Assembly: GCA_014529385.2 (NCBI GenBank)
Contig: CM043945.1
Location: forward strand, 140,408,241-140,472,240
Direction of reading: 5' to 3'
Source of the DNA: Adiantum capillus-veneris
Taxonomy: Eukaryota; Streptophyta; Polypodiopsida; Polypodiales; Pteridaceae
DNA: 64,000 bases
Part shown: in pieces, positions 35,509 through 46,790 of the stretch
Numbering within the stretch: the first letter of the stretch is position 1
How the letters are laid out: each line of letters begins with the position of its first letter
Program-made: the position numbers and the translations under genes
Notes under the pieces: model-generated
Databases searched by the model: none
The model's input: only the letters and a program-made list of their open reading frames with translations
What the model was told of the DNA's origin: nothing

Positions 35509-36480
35509 TTAGGCATCTGCTGTCACCTCGGCATGAATCTCTGTGGGCAGAATGTGTATCACTGGAGGAGGAGCATCCTCTACTGCAATGGTAGGCATGG
35601 GAGACTCAACAATATTGAGATCCTCAATCTTTACTGTACTTTTGCCTTTGCCAGAATTATCCTTTGGCACGTTTTTCTGATCTCTTAGGAAACTGCGAAA
35701 ATCCTTTTTGTAATGACCCTTCTTGTGGCAATAGTAACACTCAACATTTTTGGCATTGCGGTCTCTACTTTTGTTCCTGTGTCTGCTAGGACTACGAGGA
35801 TTTCGCTCTATACTTTTGCTTTTGTATTTGTTCCTGTCACGGCCTCTTGCCTTTGTTGAACTGCTAGCCATATATGCATCTCCATGAGTAGCATTATCAA
35901 GAGATTTACGATGAATCTCTTCAGTGAGCAACGCATGTGTGACATCATTGAACTCTAACTTGCCATTTGGAGCTGAATTGCTAATGGCTGTGCAAAAGAT
36001 ATCCCATGAACTGGGTAGAGAGCATAACAAGAAGATAGATTTGAGTTCATCGTCAAACTCCTTAAAGCCCTGAGATGTCAGCTGACTGAACAAGGAGTTG
36101 AACTCATTTAAATGACTGGAAACTGTGCTACCTTCTTTCATGTTGAGCTTCATAAGCTTTTTCATGAGAAAAACTTTGTTGGATGCACTTTTGCTCTGCC
36201 ATGCTGAACATAAGCTATCCCAAAGTTCCTTGGTTGTTTTCCTCCCGATGATAGTGAAGAAGACTGACTCGGCTAGATGTAGACGTATCGTAGCCATGGC
36301 TTTTGCATCCAAAAGCTCCCATTGAGCTTGTGTATAATCATCATCCTCTGCGCGCTCTTTCAACGGTTCTGAGAGGTCTTTGTTTATCAAAACATCTTTC
36401 ATACGCTCTTTCCACACGGTGAAGTTGCTGCCATCGAACTTCCGAATGAAATACTCCTCCTTTTCTGAAGAAGAAGCCAT
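35509..36480 (-). CDS. gag: CopB2 gag (323 codons)
   Basis: ATG at 36480 (MASSSEKEEYFIRKFDGSNF). A UBN2-type copia gag: FTVWKERMKDVLINKDL, LWDSLCSAWQ, LKSIFLLCSLPSSWD, EFNDVTHALLTEE. It is followed by a basic Arg/Ser/Lys stretch and a zinc knuckle CYYCHKKGHYKKDF in which the last Cys is Phe. The frame ends at TAA (35509-35511), in the linker just before the protease; CopB1 has Leu there, so the stop probably arose by mutation. If copia-style gag-pol fusion is the norm for this family, the stop separates gag from pol. The protein would form the cytoplasmic particle. Confidence 0.88.
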   Translation of the reverse strand: MASSSEKEEYFIRKFDGSNFTVWKERMKDVLINKDLSEPLKERAEDDDYTQAQWELLDAKAMATIRLHLAESVFFTIIGRKTTKELWDSLCSAWQSKSASNKVFLMKKLMKLNMKEGSTVSSHLNEFNSLFSQLTSQGFKEFDDELKSIFLLCSLPSSWDIFCTAISNSAPNGKLEFNDVTHALLTEEIHRKSLDNATHGDAYMASSSTKARGRDRNKYKSKSIERNPRSPSRHRNKSRDRNAKNVECYYCHKKGHYKKDFRSFLRDQKNVPKDNSGKGKSTVKIEDLNIVESPMPTIAVEDAPPPVIHILPTEIHAEVTADA

Positions 36481-39103
36481 CGCTGATAAGAGGGTTTGAG
36501 AGGTGCCAAACTATGGCGAGAAGCTGTAGAAATTTGGGTAGAGTAACCTTTGTATCGAGAGTAAAATCTCAACCGAGATAGACTCAAAAGTGCCAACGAT
36601 GGAAGTCACGACTCGCGGGAAGTAAATCCGGCAGAGTTTCCTTTGTATGAGGAGTCAAAACTCAACTCAAAATGCATATAAAAATGTGCCAACTGCACTA
36701 ACTGGGCATCTGCTGCACAAAACAACTGCTATGTGAGTGCCAACCTGGTGTCAAAAGCATAAATAACTGTCCAGATACATATCCTATGGAGAGGGTACCG
36801 TAAAGGGGAACTCCAGCTACCTGTATCATCGAAAGTGTCTCAACATTCGAGCACACCCCAGCTCAAAGAAAACCTCACGCTATCGACCCTCCAAAAAGCT
36901 AATGCAGACACAAATGGACTAGCCACAATCTCAGAAAGGGCTGTTCCGGTCCGAGTCTCAGAAACGGCCGGGAAAAACTGCCAAAATAGCCAAAAATGGC
37001 TCCACACGTAGTACAGTGGGCAGTGTCTGCAACTCAACGTACATGAGTAAAACCGCGCTCAAACAGGCGCCAAGAATTGCTGCATGCAGTGAAAGTGATC
37101 CCTGCGGGGATATCTGCTCTCAAAAGAGCTCAGTAGCACTAAGTGTGCTCACAACAAAATGCATCTGTCAGCGCATGTGTCCGCAGAGAATCTGCTGTCG
37201 AAATGACTGCCAAATCGCCTGTGAAAAGCGCCGTGTCTGGTAACCTGGAGAATCTATGAGTGAATGGGCTAAAAAACCCCCTGTAGCCTATAACCTGCGT
37301 GTCGGTGTTGCTATGTGCCGATTTCTGTCACGTCGGGCAGAAAAATGCTAGTCGAATAGCCACCAAAGGTGTCGTATCCGTAAACTGTGTCATATAGGGC
37401 GATCGGTGCACTCGGTGCCGATGCCGGGTGTCACTCCTCTATGATAGAGGTACCTCACCTGCGCATGTCGCAAGCACGGTCGACGATCGCGGGAACGCAC
37501 TCGTGTGGGGAAGCGCCCGGTGTCTGGGTCGGATGTCGGAGATCCGCCGCAATGAGGAGTGTCGAGCCGGTGCGCATGAGCAGTGTCGATGTCGATGTCA
37601 CCTTCCGCCGCCGGGCGGAAGGTGAAGATCCGCCGCAATGAGGAGTGTCGAGCCGGTGCGCATGAGCAGTGTCGATGTCGATGTCACCTTCCGTCGCCGG
37701 GCGGAAGTGGCTGGCCGGGTAGCCGCGGACGCCTATGCTCGAAGACGGTGTCTGGTTGTCAAGGTCGAGTCGGACGGGTGTCGAAAATCGATGTGCTAAG
37801 CTCTCATGACTCAAAGCCAAAGCAGATGTCAGCGTCGATGTCGAAGTTGGTAAATCCTATTCTCTCTCTCTCGCGCGCGCTCAATCTCGGGGTTAGATGT
37901 CCAGGATGTTGAAAGGGTAGTCGGGGCTGTCAAAGGCTTTTGGTGGTCTCATGGGAGCGATCCCCTGCACACACTTAAGTGTGCAAGTAAAGCAAAAACA
38001 AAAGATCAATTGCAATCTCTGTCGTTTTCTGCACGTACTGACGAGCAGAGGCTGTGTGCAAGTGTGCTCGACCTACTTCTGCAAGGCAGCAAGGCTTGAG
38101 ATTGTGTTGCTTTGCTTGCTCCTCTCTTGCTTAGCGCTGCTCAGTTCTCCTCGATCCACGAAACTTCTCAAGCTCGAGATACTATGCTGTACCTAATTCG
38201 ATGCCTTGCAGAGATCTTTTCTGTTGAAGTTCATGCCCGACTCTTCCTCGCAAAGGCTCTGCCGGCATTTCATGTCACTTTGCTCGCTATACACAGAGTG
38301 TGTGTGTGTGTGTGTGTGTGGTTCTTGCAAAGTAAGAGCGCTGCCAGAAGCTCGATGCCTTGCATTCAATTACCTGGTTAGCACAGGGATCCACTCTACT
38401 GCAATTTCAGCGCTGCCAATTGCAGGTTTGGGTATGTGTGTGTGTGCTAAGCCCTTTGCCGATTGCCTTCAGCTCACAGGCTCCTCCTCTGCTATCGCTC
38501 CAAGACTTCCAAGCTTTGCAATCACTCGCTACCCCGATTGCCCGAGGTTGCTCTTGCAAGCTTCGACCTGCCTGCCTTGCTCGATCCTTACTAGTTGCCC
38601 CAATGTCGAGCTGCAAGTGTGTGTGTGTCTCGATCTCTGCTCGGATTTGCAGCCTAATTCTATCCGCACTGGCTGCTTCTTTTGCTTTCCCGATTCCAAT
38701 CGACTGCAGGTCAATTAGCTCGTGAGTTGCAGATGCCTTGTTCTGCTTGGTCCTCTGGCTGATACGCGGTGCAAGCCTTCAATTCCCCTCCATTCCCATG
38801 CTCTGTACTTGGATTTCCTCTTGACTGCTCGAGTTATTCAAGCTTTGAAAGCTCTATTTGCTATTCGGCTGCCTTGGCTGCAGACCTTTTCTCTAACTCC
38901 AAGCTTCAAGATCTCCTCTTGCTCGGAGCTCAGCTTGCTCTCACGTTGTCAAGCTGCAATCTCTCAGCTCTAGCTACGAGCTCTCTCCCTTGAGCTCCGA
39001 GCTTGGCTATGGCTGAGCTCTCTTTTTATCTCCAAGCTCCTGCGGCGGCTATCTCTCGCCGTGCAAGGTCCGCAATCTACTACCGCCGCACTGCTCCACC
39101 TGT
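36481..39103 (-). other. CopB2 leader, unusually long (about 2.6 kb), non-coding
   Basis: The stretch between primer site and gag is many times longer than usual for copia. No frame resembles a known protein. It has an 86-bp direct duplication at 37541-37706, a TG microsatellite at about 38298-38321 and a GC-rich centre. The gag-proximal kilobase is shared with CopB1 (about 39319-40130), so at least that part is an old element component and not a recent insertion. The largest minus-strand frame (37820-37455) spans the duplication and is probably chance. Confidence 0.75.
37541..37706. repeat. 86-bp tandem duplication in CopB2 leader
   Basis: GATCCGCCGCAATGAGGAGT starts at 37541 and again at 37627. 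The two copies are almost identical. Confidence 0.92.
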
Positions 39104-39115
39104 GCTCTGATACCA
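39104..39115 (-). other. CopB2 primer-binding site
   Basis: The minus strand reads TGGTATCAGAGC two bases after the LTR terminus: a perfect tRNA-iMet complement. Confidence 0.94.
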
Positions 39116-39117
39116 AT

Positions 39118-39318
39118 TGTTGTGCGTGTACGGAGTGTGTATGCAAGAGAGGGGAAGAAGAGAAATGGGGAAGGGGGAGATGCACAGGCAGCCACTGTGT
39201 GGGTTAGTGGAGAAGAAAGAGAAGAAGTCAACCCTTCCTCTTTTTCTCCCTATATTGATTAGGTGAAATCAAGTGTACAAGGGTGGTTTCCCATGGCCAC
39301 CTGGCCTACACCCCAACA
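39118..39318 (-). repeat. CopB2 5' LTR (201 bp)
   Basis: Identical to the 3' LTR except two substitutions (near 32207/39176 and 32318/39287, approximate positions). Short for copia. Next to the primer-binding site. Confidence 0.95.
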
Positions 39319-42300
39319 GAGTTTTCCCTCAAAAAGGAGCAAAACCTTAACTCAATATGCAACAAAGTCACTAAGTGATCAATCAAGTGTGCCAAGAACA
39401 CATATGGAGGATGACTCATCGTGGGAAAAATTCAACAGAGTCTCCTCTATTTGGAGATCAAGATCTCACATGAGGCTGAACCAAAAATAGCACATAAACC
39501 AATGAAAGTATCATTGGACATAAGCTGGCATGAACTGCTTAAAGAAACTATCAAATGACTGCCAACTCAAAGTCAAAGCACATATACCCATCTTTACTTA
39601 ACCTATGGCAAGGGCATAAAAGGAATCTCTAGCAACCTAATCCACCTCACACTAGGTAACTCGACCCCCAATGCTTGGCTTCAAAAAGCCTCACACAATG
39701 ACCCTCACAAAAGACTATGTAGACTCAAAAAAACTAGCCACTGTCTTAGAAAGGACTCTTGTGGACGAGTCTCAACAACGACCGTGTAACTACCAAGAAT
39801 AAGCCAAAAAATGGCTCCACAATGTTGTATCAAGAGGGAGTATCTGCAACTTAACATACATGTGACAAGAGTTTTTGCTAGTGTAGTAGGATCGTGCACA
39901 CCAAAAGAGATGCAAGCAAATTTGTATTGATGCCTCTGCCTACAGGTAATGAGAGCTGCTCTCAATAGAGCACAGTAGAACCACAAGTGCTAATCATGGA
40001 ATAAGCAATGCATAAGATGCCCACTAGCTAGAAAGAATCTGCCCACCATAGGCAAATCTGTCAATGACATGAAGAGACATACACTAGATGCAAATTGCCA
40101 CAAAATTTTGACAACATAATGGTGGAGAAGGGGAGTGGGGGAAAACAACCAACACACACTACAAGGCCTCTCTATAGCTCAAGGCATTCATATCACCCCT
40201 ATCCTCTTAGAAAACATCTTCAAAAACACAATTTCACTAGCAGACCACTGTCCACAGACACACCAACACACAAACATGCTTGTTTCAAACCACACACCAC
40301 TATCACACACAAGACCTCTATCTCACTTCCATTCTACACACAAAAAGGGTATGGGGGGGCACATATGCTCACACACAGTATCAAGTGTTTTTTCAATGGG
40401 CAAAAAACTGATCAGTAGAACCATTATGCTTGTCATATTTCCTCTTGTACATAGCATAGCTCGTTGGACTTGGGAAGTGGTTTGTAAAAGCAGTTGTACT
40501 AAGGTTTGGTTTTGCCTGGTCTGTTTGCTGGTGTTTGTGATCAAATAAATCTTTGGAAGATGGTTTTTAATGAGGGTTTCTAGCTGTGCTTGGTAGTTGG
40601 TGAATCGGGTTTATGTTGGACAAGTTATGAGGGTTCGAAGTTGGCAGTTTCCGCTTGGAGGGCGGTTGCAGATGCATGTGGAGAATGGCAATTGGGCCGG
40701 CACGATGGGCATTAATTGGGAAAATTGAGGCTGAAGAGTGCGGGAGATGGCTGAGGTTGTGAGCTTCAAGCCATGCTTTATAGTGTGTCCTTTGATGGTA
40801 GAAGCGACCTATGCATCAAGAGGTTACACCTTGTAGTTGGCGAACATAGTTGAGTTCATCCAAGGGAAGGGTGTATGCGTGTAGCTAAAGTAAGAAGGCA
40901 GTCATATAGTTTTCTTACAAGGCTGGGCATTGGGGCCTGATTTGCAACACATTGATATTTCCTTGTGGAGGTGTTGTGTGTTTTTTTAAATGCCGAGGCA
41001 TCTTAAATCAGATTGAGGTAGTCATAGAGGAGTTACTGCCAAGGATAAGTGAGCTGGAGTTCTCTGCAAAGTTACACAGCATTTAGCTTTTTCTAGAAAA
41101 GGTCATACTTTCAATTGCTAAGAAGAGCTATCATTCACCTTAGGGGCCAGTGAGATAGATAGCCGTGATGTCGACAATTAAGACAAAACAAAACCAAAAG
41201 CGAGACCTAGCTATGGATTGTAGAGCAGGTCACTTGGGCTACCAAGAAAGTGATTGGGTAATAGAGACGTTACAGTTTGTGGTGCTCAAGCTTGTGGGAA
41301 AATTTTGAAGGATTCGAATAAGGTCGCCAACAATTAGAAAAGTCATACTTGCCATTAGCGAGGTGGGGCTATTGCATAGAAGTTGACATTTGTCCTGCTA
41401 TGTATTCTGTACTAATTTACCAGAGCATGCATAAAATGAAGCAGATGTATCAGTCTTTTGTAGAAGACGGCCATTCTGCCAGGATTTTCAACAATCAGCC
41501 CTAGCGTGCAGATTAGTCAACAGGACAGGGCAACTTTTTTGCTTTACAGTAGCATTTTCAGATTTGCACGCCACCTCCTCGTGACGAATTTTCTCAGATT
41601 CTGTGCTAGAGATAGAGAGTTGTTGTGTAAGCAGCTATGGAAATTGAACACGTTGCAGCTTAAAGGCATTGCATCAACATACAAATGAGGGTAGTTAGTA
41701 GCAAGGATGTTGCTAAATAGATGCCATGGATGATCTGCAACAAGAATAAAGTTGTACTATATCTGTGTATCTGAAGGAGTTCCTAGTTGCCTTATTGCCC
41801 AACTTTATGGAGATTCCTTGTAAAACTAAGCACTTGGGCAAGGGTTTGAGTTGGTAGCTCCATATACTTTTTAGTGTTGTAGTTGTACGTGTTTGAGTGA
41901 TAGGTTTGTGATCCGGAACTGGCAGAGAGGCCAAGCTGTAGAGGTGTTTTGCTCCGGCTTTCTTCTGTCAACGGTAACACCACAACTCAAAGAAAAAGAA
42001 GTAGAGAAGGGGGTGGGGAAAAACAACACTCGAGAAATAACTATGGAAGCTTCACCATGCTAAAAAAAAACCATACATAACCCATCTACAACAAACAGTG
42101 CACCCACATGGTTGTCAAGAAAGAAACACACACCTTGGACTTTGCAAGCACACTCTTTTGTACAATGAAGCCCATTAAAAAAAGTCATTCACTCACCTTG
42201 GATCTCTTTAGGCTCAAACGGTTCAAGGGTCTAGCTAAAAAGCATTAAAAATGACACAAAAATGACTTTTACTCAATTTTGGAAGGGGGCACCAACCTTT

Positions 42301-42339
42301 GCGTGAACTCTCTCAACTGCTCTCTTCTTTGAACTTGAA

Positions 42340-42342
<3 letters not shown>

Positions 42343-42401
<59 letters not shown>
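42343..42401. repeat. Poly(dG) tract, 59 bp
   Basis: An uninterrupted run of 59 G residues as printed. In the sister unit the same position (42791-42808) is a broken G-rich stretch, so this is an expanded version of an element component. Confidence 0.92.
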
Positions 42402-42403
<2 letters not shown>

Positions 42404-42408
42404 GTGCG

Positions 42409-42428
42409 CACTAGCGAGGTTGTTAGTG
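42409..42428. repeat. Palindrome in GagY2 LTR, decayed copy
   Basis: CACTAGCGAGGTTGTTAGTG, inverted arms CACTA.C/G.TAGTG around the centre with two mismatches. It lies a few bases from the 59-bp G run. Confidence 0.75.
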
Positions 42429-42813
42429 ACCCCATGCATTTAATTTTTTGAATTTTCACCTCATTTCTCTCTCAGCTGGAATTTGCTCCCCGTTTGACCT
42501 TTGCTTTTGACTGCCCTTGAACTGCCTTGGGCTCACTTTGGAACTCCCTCTCTCTCTTGCACACTTTGGAAGTGCCTTTTTGCCCCCATACGGCATGCCA
42601 TGGCCAACCTTGAGAGCCTCCTCTCTCTATCTCTTTGTACTTTGAGAAGGAGTATTGTAGGCTCAAATGGTTCAAGGGCCTCGCAAAAAAGCATTAAAAA
42701 TGACTTTTATAGGGGATCTCAACTCAATTTTGGAAGGGGGCACCAACCTTTTCTTGAACTCTCTCAGCTGCTCTCTACTTTGAACTTGGAGGAGGGGCAG
42801 GGGGGGAGGTATG

Positions 42814-42833
42814 CACTAGCGAGGTCGCTAGTG
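42814..42833. repeat. Palindrome in GagY2 LTR
   Basis: CACTAGCGAGGTCGCTAGTG: two perfect 9-bp arms around GG, flanked by a G-rich stretch on the left and CCCC on the right. Corresponds in position to the GagY1 palindromes. Confidence 0.9.
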
Positions 42834-44047
42834 ACCCCTTGCATTTCATTTTTTGAATTTTCACCTCATTTCTCTCTCACCTTGGAATTTGCTCCCCATT
42901 TGACCTTTGCTTTTGACTGCCCTTGAACTGCCTTGGACTCACTTTGGAATTCCCTCTCTCTTTCACATTTTGGAAGTGCCTTTTTGCCCCCATTTGGCAT
43001 GCCATGGCCAACCTTGAGAGCCTCCTCTCTTTATCTCTTTGTATTTTGGGAAGGAGTAACACCTCAACTGTTATATCATGCACTGGCAACATCGAATACC
43101 ACCTATGGGATTATTCCCAATGCCATGTGGCATGCCCTAGGGGATTCACCCCTCCAAACTCTCAAGAAAACCCCAAGCGGCACATAAAAAACCCTCTATC
43201 CACCCCAACTCTCTAGCACTACTATTCCTTGCTTGGTGCCCCGATGCTCGGAGCATCAAAACTGGCTAAAATGTCCCACTGTTGATTTCAAACCATAAGC
43301 ATCCCATCAAATCTTGACTCCCCTGAGGCCACAAACCAAGGCCCCAAAAACTAAGAAAATCGGGCTCTGTCCCTCTTGCATTTGCATCAAACTTTGATGA
43401 GTTGTATCTTGGAAACCGTGACCAATCGTCAAGCTATCAAATCCTACCAGCTTCACACAATGCATATCACCTTTTAGAACCTGGTGAACCCAAAACACTC
43501 CAGATAGTGCGTCTTTTGATGTGGTCAACTTGGCCCATAACTAGCACCCTTGAAACCTTCAACTCCCCATAACTAGCACCCTTGAAACCTTCAACTTGCC
43601 ATATCTTGCTCGTTTGAGCTCGATTGATGATCCAAAAGGACATGCATGGTCCACAACTTGAGTATTTCACATCTATCCTTTCACTCTAGCTTTGGCCACC
43701 TTCCTCCACTTGCCTTGTCCGTCAGGAATATGCAAAACATTTTGATTTTTTACAATCATAACTTCCATATCGTAGCTCCGTTTGAGGAGATGTCTGGATC
43801 AACTTATAGAGAATATCGAGAAATGCATTCTCAAGCATAATCTTGGAAATTCAAACGCCTATAATTGCCGTCCCAATTGGCCTCTTTTGGAGCCTTTTTT
43901 CTTGGAAAACCACAAAAAGCATATACCTCCATTGCCCCTTGCTTGTTCACAGTCTTCACATTTTCTTTTGCACTCTGTCATGCACCTATAGACACCCTTA
44001 GCATTGCATGTCACACTTTCCAGCACGAACCAACTTTGGCTACACCA

Positions 44048-44396
44048 TCTTTTTCCAACCCCCTTGTTGAAATTTATGTTCACCCACACACATGCGTATT
44101 GGACTACAAAAGTGCACCACCAAAGAAAATACTCTGTACAAACCCAAACCTGCTATAATATGTATAAAAATTGTCTCCTACAACCCACTACCTCTGTTCA
44201 AGCGAGTTGCCTAACCTCGTGCTTCACAACATAGCTTCCACCTGGATCAAACACTCGGCATTGATCTCGTCCATCCACTTGCAATAGCTTCCCATAGTGC
44301 TTCACCAAGGCATATAGCCAACCATACACATAAACTGCCCATGGCATGCTTCAATGCTCCAAGCACCCATAAGCATACTGTTCATTTCCACACCAT
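44048..44396 (-). other. GagY2 internal 3' end with polypurine tract
   Basis: The minus strand matches GagY1 57420-57710 in order: CATG.GGCAGTTT, TTTGTACA, a block before the PPT (GTGAACATAAAT) and the PPT. Interrupted on the right by TatZ, whose left duplication CCAT is at 44393-44396. Confidence 0.8.
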
Positions 44397-44568
44397 TGAC
44401 GGCGGGTTTCTGGAACCGGACCGCGTGAACAAACCCCTAAGGGGGAGCTTCATAATGAAGGAAGAAAATAAAAAAAAGTTTTTTTCTGTTTTCTTTTTGT
44501 GTGTAGGCGACCGCAATTGCCATCCTCTCTTCCCCCTTTGCTCGCGCGCGCATTGGGCCACCCCCTTA

Positions 44569-44569
<1 letters not shown>

Positions 44570-44609
<40 letters not shown>
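44570..44609. repeat. Poly(dC) tract, 40 bp
   Basis: Uninterrupted C run followed directly by (TC)n. The 3' LTR has the same arrangement at 52533-52568. Confidence 0.93.
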
Positions 44610-44611
<2 letters not shown>

Positions 44612-44733
44612 TCTCTCTCTCTTTCATTGCGCATGCAACAAACTTCTCTTCTCCCCCTCGGCAGCCCATAGGGTGCAAGCTATCCCTCTCTCTCCTCGTT
44701 CCTATGTCACGGGCCCGCCATACATAGGTTCAT

Positions 44734-44767
<34 letters not shown>

Positions 44768-44911
44768 AACACACACGCCACACACCCCCTGGCCCACTCC
44801 CTCACACGCTCTCTCTCTTCCCCTCCCATTGAATCTCCCTCTCTCTGTGTTGTCACCAGCCCGAGAGGGTGCGGGATATCTCTCTCTCTCTCTCTCTCTT
44901 ACATTATCCAT

Positions 44912-44972
<61 letters not shown>

Positions 44973-45131
44973 CCCGCTCCCTCAACCTTTCTTACCCTCT
45001 CTCTGCCATCACCCGCTCACTCACGCTCTCTCTCCCACTCTTGTTCTCTATGTAACCGAGCCAGGAAGATAAAATTTTTTTGAAACTTCTCTTATACTCT
45101 CGTTCCCACACACATTGGCCGACACATTCAT

Positions 45132-45218
<87 letters not shown>
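44734..45218. repeat. CT and CA microsatellites of TatZ 5' LTR
   Basis: (CT)n at about 44734-44766 and 44880-44899; (CA)n at 44913-44969 and 45133-45218. Confidence 0.95.
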
Positions 45219-45219
<1 letters not shown>

Positions 45220-46725
45220 CCCATACACATTGCTCCCACACACACAAACACTCCCTTGGCCTCTCACTCACCCATCTCTCACTCCCTTTTCGAACACCCA
45301 TATACTATAAACACACACCCACACACGCTTTGCGCACACACAACACGTACGTACACGCATGCATAAGCACAAACACGTAAAGCAAAGGACAAAAAACACC
45401 ACATCATCAACAAAAGGAGAAATACGACCAAAAGCACGCAAAAGCAACAACAAGTCAAAGACTGACACCGAAGGCATGCCCCGGCCGGCCCCGAAAGTGA
45501 CTTGTAGATCTCGACATCAGCAAAACACTGGCAATGGCAGCATTAACTTCACACCGACCACCCAAACCATCAACAACACCCATTGTAAATGCCCCGATCA
45601 CCACTCTTCTCTAATAACCTAGCCAATGGCTAGTGGATTGTTAAAAACTCCCCACCCCACTCTTACCTCCCTTCTCTCTATCTCTACTTTCTCTCCCTCT
45701 CTATCTCTCTCACTAGAGGGACTCTCTACAGTGACCAATGGATATTTGTAAGGACCATTAGGTAAGGACCACCTCTCAGGCCTAAATAAAGAGGCCTCCA
45801 CTAAGCACAAAGGGAGATAACACACTAGATGCACCATCCATGCTCCATGCACTCTACATTCCATGCACCACTAAGCACATAATGTACCTCACAAGCTTGG
45901 GAGCTCATGACGTCATGCTTATTGCCAACATGGGTGTTCTAGCATTGGAAACATCACCACCACCACCAATCTCCACCCACACCATGGTTGGTTTACTAAT
46001 CATGGCCACCCCATGCACATAAGGCACTCATTACACAAGGCAGCATGACCACACTAGGATTGAGTGCACCAACACCATGCTACCCCGGCCCACTCTTCAT
46101 GCTAGTGATTGATGTCACTGGCGGTTGCATCCTCTTGATGTTTCTCTCAACTAACCTCCTGTTAATGTGCTAACACCACTAACTCCAAAGTTTTCCATGC
46201 ACCATATGGCACTCGCATTCCATCATGTATCCCCAATGTCAAGAGCAAGGTTGGTAACAGCCAAGCCCACCGTTTGTAAGTATCATCATCATCAATAAGT
46301 GTGCAATCCTATCATGATCTCCATTCTCTCTTCTCCTTAGCTTTTTTCTCCCCATATCCATGGAATGATTCTCCCCTTATATATCGCTCTGCTTGTGCTG
46401 CATCATGTGAAACATCACTAGTCAATCATGCTCCATTCTGACCTTGTCACATACCTCTCTTGTACACACACTCCTGACTGTTGACTAGGCATTTTCTATA
46501 TCTGGGTGTTTGCTATCTCATCATTTGATGTTGGCTTTCTAGATGGCATCTCACTCCTATCACTCTAGGTCATCTATGTGTGCGTCCTAGCCGCAATTAT
46601 GCTAGGTGGTGCCCCTCTATAGTTATAGGGTAACTCCTTCCTTGAGATGATGCTTGGGGAAGTTCAGGCTATGTGTGGTGTAGAGGCCACCCCACCTGGC
46701 ATGTCATTTTTGAATATCATTTTCT

Positions 46726-46743
46726 TGGCACCCCGCTCGAGGA
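46726..46743 (+). other. TatZ candidate primer-binding site
   Basis: TGGCACCCCGCTCGAGGA begins six bases after the LTR. Position and the leading TGG fit a tRNA 3' end complement; I cannot name the tRNA. It is not the tRNA-iMet type used by the copia elements. Confidence 0.6.
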
Positions 46744-46790
46744 TCCTTTCATGAAACCACTCAGTTTACAAGACTAAAAACCCTAACCTT

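Larger units (their letters stand above)
32149..39318 (-). mobile_element. CopB2: recent Ty1/copia insertion inside CopB1
   Basis: Two 201-bp LTRs that differ at only two positions by my reading, a perfect 5-bp target duplication GAGTT (32144-32148 and 39319-39323), a perfect tRNA-iMet primer site and a PPT. The minus-strand order is LTR, 2.6 kb leader, gag, protease, integrase, RT, RNase H, LTR. Pol nevertheless carries two in-frame stops and two frame slips, and gag ends in a TAA. Confidence 0.96.
29390..40132 (-). mobile_element. CopB1: decayed Ty1/copia element, interrupted by CopB2
   Basis: Minus-strand gag, protease, pre-integrase, integrase and the first part of RT are recognisable from 32085 down to 29390, all related to the better-preserved CopB2. 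The leader upstream of gag is split: 32148-32086 continues at 39319, and the text from 39319 to about 40130 resembles the CopB2 leader at about 36640-37260 (shared blocks such as GCCAAAAATGGCTCCACA). CopB2 with its GAGTT duplication accounts for the gap. Neither CopB1 LTR is recognisable: the 3' end is truncated near 29390 and the leader meets the GagY2 LTR at 40133. Confidence 0.85.
42211..43057. repeat. Tandem duplication of about 400-450 bp in GagY2 LTR
   Basis: Both units begin GGCTCAAAYGGTTCAAGGG (42211 and 42660), contain a palindrome next to a G-rich tract and GAACTGCCTTGG, and end near TTTGAGAAGGAGTA or TTTGGGAAGGAGTA. The unit at 42211 is longer because of its 59-bp G run. Confidence 0.9.
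40133..44047 (-). repeat. GagY2 3' LTR (about 3.9 kb)
   Basis: On the minus strand it begins TGGTGTAGCCAAAGTTGG and ends CTCCCCTTCTCCA. Landmarks run in the same order as in the GagY1 LTR: the palindrome about 1214 bp from the start (1211 in GagY1), GGTGCCCCCTTCC, and GCCTTGAGCTATAGAGAGGC near the end. It is about 1.6 kb longer, mostly between 40400 and 41950, where I see no match to GagY1 and no gene. It contains a tandem duplication of about 400-450 bp and a 59-bp G run. Confidence 0.8.
40133..44396 (-). mobile_element. GagY2: large-LTR element related to GagY1, 3' LTR and 3' internal end
   Basis: Minus-strand element whose internal region is interrupted by TatZ. This piece holds its 3' LTR (44047 to 40133) and 349 bp of internal sequence (44396-44048) ending in a PPT (AACAAGGGGGTTGG, minus strand). 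That PPT region matches the one in GagY1 (57690-57710), as does the LTR start TGGTGTAGCCAAAGTTGG against TGGTGCAGCCAAAGTTGG. The other internal piece is at 61956-62671. Its 5' LTR is not identified. Confidence 0.83.
44397..46719 (+). repeat. TatZ 5' LTR (2323 bp)
   Basis: TGACGGCGGGTTTC to TTTTTGAATATCA. Contains a 40-bp C run, CT and CA microsatellites, a GC-mixed middle and a CACCAC-rich 3' part. The same order occurs in the 3' LTR. Long frames of His-Thr, Cys-Val or Ser-Leu repeats here are microsatellite artefacts. Confidence 0.9.

Noticed and set aside
37455..37820. 121-codon minus frame in the CopB2 leader
   Set aside because: It spans an 86-bp duplication that preserves an open frame by chance; no domain, and no counterpart in CopB1.
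32149..39318. CopB2 as a fully autonomous, active element
   Set aside because: LTRs are nearly identical, but in-frame stops at 35509, 34405 and 33901 and two frame slips break gag-pol.
44500..45370. Long frames of His-Thr, Cys-Val, Ser-Leu or poly-Pro/Gly repeats (also at 52395-53363)
   Set aside because: They are translations of CA/CT microsatellites and C runs, open in several frames on both strands.
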